Source: Cuniculiplasma sp052315315
Lineage (GTDB): Archaea; Thermoplasmatota; Thermoplasmata; Thermoplasmatales; Thermoplasmataceae
Direction: 5' to 3'
Assembly (NCBI GenBank): GCA_052315315.1
Contig: JBLSDE010000033.1
Span: 1-18,514 of the forward strand
DNA: 18,514 bases
A model generated the notes under the pieces. That model was not told the origin of the DNA. It made no database searches and saw nothing but the letters and a program-made list of their open reading frames with translations. This document shows positions 13,601-18,514 of this stretch, in pieces; the first letter of the stretch is position 1, and each line of letters opens with the position of its first letter. Position numbers and translations under genes: made by a program.

Positions 13601-13629
13601 GCTTGAAAATTATCAATCCATTCATTTCA
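13601..13629 (+). repeat. Partial copy of the TA-island repeat
   Basis: GCTTGAAAATTATCAATCCA then TTCATTTCA. The first half matches copy 4 (GCTTGAAACATTAACCAATC) well; the second half is shortened. It is upstream of the vapB remnant, the same placement as copies 2, 3 and 6. Confidence 0.35.
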
Positions 13630-13652
13630 ACTGTGTTAGAAGTCTTAGTTTC

Positions 13653-14085
13653 ATGCGAAAGTTAGATGGCCCTTTGTATACGGGCACCATGGAACGCACT
13701 CCTTTACATGTTGAAATCATCAAGAGAGAAAAAATAATAGATAGGCCTATTGCCCTGAAATTTGACTTTCCAGAATACAATCTGCCCATAAGAGTATTAT
13801 CCGCCCTGTCACTGGAAGAGGTCGAATCCGAAAAAGTAAGGGCAATATATACAAGAAAAACCCAGGGACATTTATGACCTGTTTTTCCCTATTAAGGTGA
13901 ATGGAGTAAAATTGGACAGGAAAATTTTGGACAGGAAGCTTTGTTTTTATAATATATCATTTAGAAATGAGGAATTTACAGGTAAAGTTAGGAAAAAGTG
14001 GAACTACCTGAATGAGGGGTTGAAAAATATGGTCTTTGATAAACTGCCCCAAATAAAGCAGATAATAGAAGCCAAGGAATCGTGA
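13653..14085 (+). pseudogene. AbiEii-type nucleotidyltransferase, truncated and frameshifted
   Basis: C-terminal half of an AbiEii/COG2253-like nucleotidyltransferase, the toxin of type IV TA and abortive-infection systems. First frame (13653-13877): 'GTMERTPLHVEIIKREKIID' and 'VLSALSLEEVESEKVRAIYT', where 'LSLEEV.aEKvRA...R' is the family signature. The second frame takes over at AAAAACCC (about 13857): 'PRDIYDLFFPIKVNGVKLD' through '...QIKQIIEAKES', 'RDiYDLfFl' being the next conserved block. One extra A in a run of five explains the break. The N-terminal GS-D-x-D nucleotidyltransferase motif is missing, so even without the shift the gene is incomplete. No antitoxin neighbour is visible. 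Confidence 0.65.
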
Positions 14086-14123
14086 GTGGATCAATGAGAA
14101 TGCAATTTGACCTTACATGGATT

Positions 14124-15581
14124 TTAAGTTCCATAGCCCGTGTCACGTTTTCCGTAAACCTGATGTTCTATATCCTTAAGATCCATCAATATAACATCAC
14201 TCATTAGATCGGATTTAACTCCATTGAATCCACTCTTTGAAAACACTGCATACCTGTATTTTTTTCCTGGAAATTGAAGTTTCAACGTTTCTGACTTTCT
14301 TATCAATGCATCCACGACCTCCATTGAAACAGGAGTTTTTGTCCACTTGCATTCGGCGAAGATCAATTCATTGCGTGTTTCGGAATATGCAACAATATCT
14401 ATCTCGTCCATATCCCTACCTTTTTTCCCTTGCCTATTCCTGCCCCACCATCTGGAAACTATATGGAATGGCGCTCCCAGTATACCCTCAATTATGAGTC
14501 CCTTCATCAGGTTCTCGAACTGCTCACCTGCAAAAAAAGGAAAATCATCCTTTATAATTTTGAGAACTGCATTGCTGTGAGAACTTTCAATTTCGCTCTT
14601 GTGCGTCAATACATATCTGAACCAGAACTTAAGATATGGATCAGATATCCAGTATAATCTTCTCTTAAACTTCTCGGAAGCACCGAAGGGCTTCTCTGAT
14701 ACAATCAAATCCAGTGATAATAGAACGTCAATGTATTTAGACACCATGCTCTTGTCCAGTCCAGAATAGTCGCAAATTTCTCCCAGTGTGTGATTTCCCT
14801 GTGAGATGGATCTAAGAATCAGCATGTAATTCCTCGGTTCCCTGAACTCGGTCCCGAGAATAAATTCCGCCTCTTCATAGAGTGATGCTCCCTTTGAAAG
14901 CATGTTTCCTGACACATTTTCCCAGAAACTCTTACGAGAATCGAGTTTCTGCAGATATTCGGGTATACCGCCAAAGACAAAATATGTATTGCATAAATCC
15001 TCGAAATCGTAATTTACAAATTCAGACATGTACCTAAATTTCAGTGGTTTTATCTTCAACTGGCCGCTTCTTCTGCCGTAAAGTGGACTTCTGTAGGATA
15101 ATACCTCATTTTCCATCATGCTGATGGATGAACCCGAAAGGATCAACATTACATTCATCTGTTTCAGTATGGTGTCATATATTTTCTGGAAGACCGATGG
15201 GATGGCTCGGTTCGCCTCTATAAGGTATGGGAATTCATCTATGGCAATTATGATCTTTGAAACTCTTACTCTTTCCTGAAATGATCTGCTTGATGCAAGA
15301 ACAGTAAAAAAAGAGAACCAGTCATTAAAATTTGCCCTGAGAATACTGTCATCTCCAAGAAATTTAGAAATAATTGCCTTGAAGTTATTTATGTTTTCCC
15401 GATCCCCCTCTGCCGTGGCCAGAAAGTAAACTCCGCGATTTCCGATGAACCTGCTGATCAATTCTGTCTTCCCAACTCTTCTTCTGCCGTATATTATGAA
15501 CAGTGATGCATCATCTTTGTTCAGTTCATTTTCCAGGATTTTCATTTCTTCAATTCTGTCTACAAAGTTATGTTGAGACAT
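14124..15581 (-). CDS. Archaeal AAA ATPase with DUF234 nuclease-like domain
   Basis: A 485-residue member of the archaeal ATPase/COG1672 group. Walker A 'IYGRRRVGKTELI' (residues 30-42), Walker B 'IIAIDEFPYL' (111-120), a sensor-like 'LILSGSSISMME' (147-157), a winged-helix segment (about 255-300, 'TLGEICDYSGLDKSMVSKYI') and the C-terminal DUF234 domain, which has the PD-(D/E)xK-like pattern Asp395 in 'EIDIVAYS' and Glu410-x-Lys412 in 'LIFAECKW'. Such proteins are abundant in archaea, are thought to bind and cut or remodel nucleic acid, and often lie in mobile or defence regions. All key residues look intact. It converges on the AbiEii remnant with a 38-bp gap. Substrate unknown. Confidence 0.85.
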   Translation of the reverse strand: MSQHNFVDRIEEMKILENELNKDDASLFIIYGRRRVGKTELISRFIGNRGVYFLATAEGDRENINNFKAIISKFLGDDSILRANFNDWFSFFTVLASSRSFQERVRVSKIIIAIDEFPYLIEANRAIPSVFQKIYDTILKQMNVMLILSGSSISMMENEVLSYRSPLYGRRSGQLKIKPLKFRYMSEFVNYDFEDLCNTYFVFGGIPEYLQKLDSRKSFWENVSGNMLSKGASLYEEAEFILGTEFREPRNYMLILRSISQGNHTLGEICDYSGLDKSMVSKYIDVLLSLDLIVSEKPFGASEKFKRRLYWISDPYLKFWFRYVLTHKSEIESSHSNAVLKIIKDDFPFFAGEQFENLMKGLIIEGILGAPFHIVSRWWGRNRQGKKGRDMDEIDIVAYSETRNELIFAECKWTKTPVSMEVVDALIRKSETLKLQFPGKKYRYAVFSKSGFNGVKSDLMSDVILMDLKDIEHQVYGKRDTGYGT

Positions 15582-15835
15582 AAGTATAATACTCTATTAT
15601 CAACAAATATTTGAGGATTTGCAAAGTAATCCTGCCCTTAACATGACTTCTCAAATGTTGTGTAATCATGAAGGATACAGATCCTAAGCATTTCTTTGAT
15701 TTCATCAATGCATTTACAATATCCTCTTAATTATTGCACGGACCACCTATCGTTTATATCTGCTGCTCTGAGACAGATGATCTTCATTTAAGAGGAAGAT
15801 TTGTCATTTTAAAAAGAAGGTTTTGAATGTTTTAA

Positions 15836-16345
15836 TCAGCTAATTACGTAACCCACATTAGGCGTGAATATTTTTGAATTCAAATTTAGATTCTCACTTA
15901 GGTTGAAGTCAATCACTATTTTGGTTGTTGAGTGAGGTGATATGTTGAAGGGATGATTTATGAATGCAAATTTGGATGCAAGAGTAAAGCTTACATTCAT
16001 GCCAAGAACTGTAACCGTTACACTTTTGATGTATAGTCTGATCATCGTGTATTTTCCAGAGTGAAGCGTAATATTGGAAAGGAGAGACGCGTTTGATATT
16101 GTGAGCCCAAGTATGTTTATTGTAGTGGTTGGAACTGAATAGTTTACCCATCCTGAACTGTTACTGTGCAATGCTACGGAAGAAAAAGTAATATAAACTC
16201 CGGTAACGCCAGACATTGCGGGTGCATCTGCGACCATTATAGCCATATTCCCGCTGGATTCTTCCCCAGCATAATATAGATATCCACCAAGACCGGCAAG
16301 GATCACTACTACAGCAACTACTGGTATCAGGATTTTGGTCTTCAT
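15836..16345 (-). CDS. Membrane-anchored extracellular DUF4382 protein
   Basis: A 169-residue protein with an N-terminal signal anchor (Lys2, Lys4, then a hydrophobic helix at about residues 5-25) and an extracellular domain. 'AIMVADAPA...GVYITFSSV' (35-57), 'GWVNYS' and 'TTINILGL' (65-81) and 'LHSGKYTMIRLYI' (94-106) match the DUF4382 order, a beta-rich domain of archaeal and bacterial surface proteins without known activity. Many Ser, Thr and Asn residues and N-x-S/T sites (for example NSS, NYS, NAS, NIT, NVS) suggest heavy N-glycosylation, fitting an acidophile surface. The TATA-like ATTTTAATATATG about 15-30 bp upstream on the minus strand indicates its own promoter. Confidence 0.78.
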   Translation of the reverse strand: MKTKILIPVVAVVVILAGLGGYLYYAGEESSGNMAIMVADAPAMSGVTGVYITFSSVALHSNSSGWVNYSVPTTTINILGLTISNASLLSNITLHSGKYTMIRLYIKSVTVTVLGMNVSFTLASKFAFINHPFNISPHSTTKIVIDFNLSENLNLNSKIFTPNVGYVIS

Positions 16346-16521
16346 AGTTTTTCATTATAACTCATATATTAAAATTTCTGGTACAGTTGGACATACACAT
16401 AATTTATACTGAATGCCCGTAGACGATCCTTTTGTTTTCTAATAGAACTCTATGCTTTGTGCACTAGGGTAAATATACCGTAAAATAAATATTATATTAT
16501 GTCTATTTGAAATTGGAATTT

Positions 16522-17121
16522 ATGGATAATGAATCCAATATAGAAGTTAAGCCGTTTTCGGTAGATGAGAAGTTCACCTTCATGGCATCTCTTAAAAGAG
16601 GCCTGCCCATGCTGATTATTCCACCTGTTTTACTTGTTATAATCCTTCTCCTGAATAATTTATATTATCTGGAGTACCTCCACGTCATCGTTGGTTCGAC
16701 CTGGACAGGTATGGATCTTGTCTTAGGCCTGTTCTTTTCCTATGTAATGAAAGGATTGAACAATATGGAGAGGACCAGGATTTCCATGAGACTTACACCA
16801 ACTATGCTATTCTTTATGCCTTCAATTTCATCGGTTACAATTACCGCAGGAATATATTTGGCCATGGATCTTTCTTTGCCATTCTCTTCGATTTACATAA
16901 TAGCTGCCCTTGTAATTGCAGCAATTCTTTTTATTCAGGGCATAGGTATATTTCTTCCAAATGAACTCAGAGTATACAGCGAAATTATTCATGGTGCCAA
17001 GGATAAGGATAAGATCGTAAGACTTACTATGTTCAATCTCAAGTTATCACTTCTTCAGGTTATTTTTCAGATTGCCATAATACTCCTAATGGCTCACTTT
17101 GCAACGGGGGTACCCATATGA
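16522..17121 (+). CDS. Five-TM integral membrane protein, paralog 1
   Basis: A 199-residue membrane protein with helices at about residues 30-50, 54-75, 92-115, 122-144 and 176-194. The second helix starts 'YLHVIVGSTWTGMDLVLGLF': His54, Trp61-Thr-Gly and Asp65. The third starts 'RLTPTMLFFMPSISS'. An 'LHV...W.G' helix is common in DUF2269/CopD-like membrane proteins, where the His may bind heme or metal, but I cannot place this one in a named family. The ATG at 16522 is chosen over a TTG at 16507; AT-rich TATA-like sequence lies at about 16485-16500. It overlaps the next gene by 4 bp (ATGA), and the two are homologous, so they probably form a heterodimer or a two-part complex. Confidence 0.75.
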   Translation: MDNESNIEVKPFSVDEKFTFMASLKRGLPMLIIPPVLLVIILLLNNLYYLEYLHVIVGSTWTGMDLVLGLFFSYVMKGLNNMERTRISMRLTPTMLFFMPSISSVTITAGIYLAMDLSLPFSSIYIIAALVIAAILFIQGIGIFLPNELRVYSEIIHGAKDKDKIVRLTMFNLKLSLLQVIFQIAIILLMAHFATGVPI

Positions 17122-17657
17122 ACGAAAATAGTGAAATAAAAAGGGTCGGGACTATTTCGGTTCTAATACCATTAATTGCGTTTGTAATATCCCTTGTTAT
17201 TCCCAACATACTCGCCCTGGATTATGTCCATGTATTGCTAGCAGCAATATGGACTGGAACTGATGTATTTCTTGGTTTTATCTTCTTCATAGTCATATCA
17301 GGAATGGATGAAGAAATAAGATACAGGATTGCAGTCAGGTTGCTTCCAATGACAATGTTCTTCATTCCTGCCGTTTCACTTATAGTCCCTACTGCCGGAT
17401 ATGCACTTGCAGTTAGAGAGGGCATATTTACACTGGATGCCCTGTTCATATCCATTCTTGCAATCTCAGGGATTCTCATAATTTTGAGCTATGTATTCAT
17501 ACTTGGAAATTCTCTCTTTATTTACAGAAATAAGGACAAATCAAATGCTAAGGAGATCTCAAAGAGATTGGGAATCATATCTATTACGGCAACAGTTCAG
17601 TTAATTTTGCAAATTTCCATAATCAGCCTGATGGCGTACATAGTTGTGGTAATGTAA
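17118..17657 (+). CDS. Five-TM integral membrane protein, paralog 2
   Basis: A 179-residue paralog of the gene just upstream, lacking its extra N-terminal stretch of about 18 residues. Helices at about residues 12-33, 36-60, 76-98, 107-130 and 152-176. The shared motif is 'YVHVLLAAIWTGTDVFLGF' (His38, Trp45, Asp49), followed by 'RLLPMTMFFIPAVS'. The identical spacing of His, Trp-Thr-Gly and Asp in both proteins points to a conserved site in the second helix. The start ATG overlaps the previous stop by 4 bp, so the pair is coupled. Role unknown; a metal, heme or quinone function in the membrane is a guess from the motif. Confidence 0.75.
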   Translation: MNENSEIKRVGTISVLIPLIAFVISLVIPNILALDYVHVLLAAIWTGTDVFLGFIFFIVISGMDEEIRYRIAVRLLPMTMFFIPAVSLIVPTAGYALAVREGIFTLDALFISILAISGILIILSYVFILGNSLFIYRNKDKSNAKEISKRLGIISITATVQLILQISIISLMAYIVVVM

Positions 17658-17704
17658 GCTGATTGATCTAATTGTGAAAGAAAATATTTTTAATTAATAT
17701 TCAT

Positions 17705-17721
17705 AAATCATTTTATGATTT
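17705..17721. terminator. Possible bidirectional terminator
   Basis: Inverted repeat AAATCAT-TTT-ATGATTT between the convergent membrane-protein and methyltransferase genes, next to T-rich ATATTTTTAATT (17686-17697). It includes the methyltransferase stop codon. Archaea often stop at T-runs alone, so the hairpin may be incidental. Confidence 0.3.
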
Positions 17722-18331
17722 TTACGATCAACCTTTTTCTAAGGCCGAATATTTCCAGTGATATTTCATAATTTTTTATACCTGCCCTGGTTAGAATATT
17801 TTTCATACTTCCCCTGGTGTGATTGTACGTAGGCATGGCAGCTTCTCCTTGTATCTGATTATTCTGAACAGGCCCTGGGGATCGATGGTTTCTCACTTCA
17901 ATCAGTCCAATTCCATTCTTCTTCAGGATTCTGTATATTTCCTTTAAAACCATGATCTGATCATCCACTGATATCAATTCACTAAAGGCATTCCACATGC
18001 ATATAACAGAGTTAAAGCATTCATCACTGTATGGAGTTTTTCTCATATCTCCCTCAGTGAATTGAATATTAAGATTCCTCAATTTAGCTCTGTTTTTTGC
18101 TTCTTCTATGAATACCGGGGTGATGTCCAATCCTTCCATATGGTATCCTTCTTCGCCCAGAGGTATTGTAAACCTACCATAACCACAGGCAAGATCAAGA
18201 ATCCTCCAATCCTTTTTGAGCACATTTTTCAGGTATAGCAGCTCTTTTTCCGTCCATTCATCTTTTTTAAAGGAAGAAAGCCATTTTACACCATGGGAGG
18301 AATAGAAATCTCTGGGTGTAATATCAGGCAT
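17708..18331 (-). CDS. Class I SAM-dependent methyltransferase
   Basis: A 207-residue methyltransferase of the UbiE/Methyltransf_11-25 type. SAM-binding motif I 'RILDLACGYGRFTIPLG' (residues 43-59), acidic motif II 'GLDITPVFIEEAK' (67-79), 'EGDMRKTPY' (93-101), motif 'FNSVICMWNAFSEL' (106-119) and 'EIYRILKKNGIGLIEVRN' (post-motif, about 132-149). The later region 'GEAAMPTYNHTRGSM' is where substrate is held, but it gives no clear hint of the substrate (small molecule most likely). It is transcribed toward the membrane-protein pair with a 50-bp gap. The start ATG at 18329-18331 has an AT-rich TATATATT-like element about 20-30 bp upstream on its strand. Confidence 0.87.
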   Translation of the reverse strand: MPDITPRDFYSSHGVKWLSSFKKDEWTEKELLYLKNVLKKDWRILDLACGYGRFTIPLGEEGYHMEGLDITPVFIEEAKNRAKLRNLNIQFTEGDMRKTPYSDECFNSVICMWNAFSELISVDDQIMVLKEIYRILKKNGIGLIEVRNHRSPGPVQNNQIQGEAAMPTYNHTRGSMKNILTRAGIKNYEISLEIFGLRKRLIVKIIK

Positions 18332-18391
18332 TGGTAAACATCTCTTCCAATATTATATATTTTTCCAGCATATCGAGTGTGGGACACTATT

Positions 18392-18514
18392 CTAAGATCT
18401 ACCCATATTGAACAGATTGTGCCATGTGCCCGTGCAGAATAGTGCATTGTCTATCCTGTCATCTCTCCTCTGTGCTATATTCCATCCAAGCATCTTCTTG
18501 TCTGCAGCAAATCC
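18392..18514 (-). CDS. C-terminal end of unidentified protein (runs off window)
   Basis: The minus strand is open from the window edge to a TAG at 18392: 'GFAADKKMLGWNIAQRRDDR' then 'IDNALFCTGTWHNLFNMGRS', 40 residues. The amino-acid mix looks coding-like. I do not recognise the family; a C-terminal piece of a transposase is possible given the other IS remnants. Only the last 40 residues are visible. Confidence 0.4.
   Translation of the reverse strand, partial: GFAADKKMLGWNIAQRRDDRIDNALFCTGTWHNLFNMGRS

Noticed and set aside
15716..15760. Possible further island repeat upstream of the DUF234 ATPase
   Set aside because: Needs a gap of about 4 bp and matches only scattered short words (CTTAA, ACC, TATC, TTTATA).
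1..18514. tRNA or rRNA genes
   Set aside because: No cloverleaf with the conserved T-loop word or rRNA signature was found on reading either strand.

Overview
The window looks like a piece of an acidophilic archaeon of the Thermoplasmatales (Ferroplasma, Acidiplasma or Cuniculiplasma type). This is an inference. It rests on the AT-rich sequence, TATA-box promoters with very short or no leaders, many ATGA or GTGA gene overlaps, archaeal VapBC and RelBE families, an archaeal DUF234 ATPase, and an archaeal-style mercuric reductase operon.

Bases 1-4600 are strongly decayed. They hold the 5' end of an IS5-type transposase at the window edge, a dead 1.07-kb IS630-type element with recognisable terminal inverted repeats, a 3' remnant of an MFS transporter, a frameshifted SnoaL-like gene, an antitoxin tail and the 3' remnant of another IS5-type transposase. 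Intact toxin-antitoxin (TA) modules sit among this debris.

Bases 1888-7604 form an accessory island with five intact TA modules: VapBC at 1939-2579, RelBE at 3311-3780, VapBC at 4678-5306 (followed by a TPR_5 protein), RelBE at 5960-6474 and VapBC at 6894-7480. A degenerate repeat of about 47 bp occurs at least six times, always in the same orientation, in the gaps of this array. Three copies end 3-9 bp past a toxin stop codon and three lie 76-132 bp upstream of a vapB start. This repeat-bracketed TA array is the most interesting feature of the window.

Bases 8093-13304 carry stress and metal-detoxification genes: a full-length catalase-peroxidase KatG, then a compact mer operon (stand-alone HMA metal-binding protein, mercuric reductase MerA, DUF302 protein). 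Between them lie a frameshifted Cys-rich small gene, an 83-bp region bounded by a 10-bp inverted repeat, and a truncated DNA adenine or cytosine-N4 methyltransferase whose DPPY motif has become DSLY.

Bases 13400-15581 are again defence or TA-like: a decayed vapB relative of the first antitoxin, a frameshifted AbiEii-type nucleotidyltransferase, and an intact AAA ATPase with a C-terminal DUF234 nuclease-like domain. The right end (15836-18514) is calmer: an anchored extracellular DUF4382 protein, two overlapping paralogous five-TM membrane proteins with a shared His...Trp-Thr-Gly-x-Asp motif, a class I SAM methyltransferase, and the C-terminal end of an unidentified gene that runs off the window. 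No rRNA, tRNA or CRISPR array was seen.
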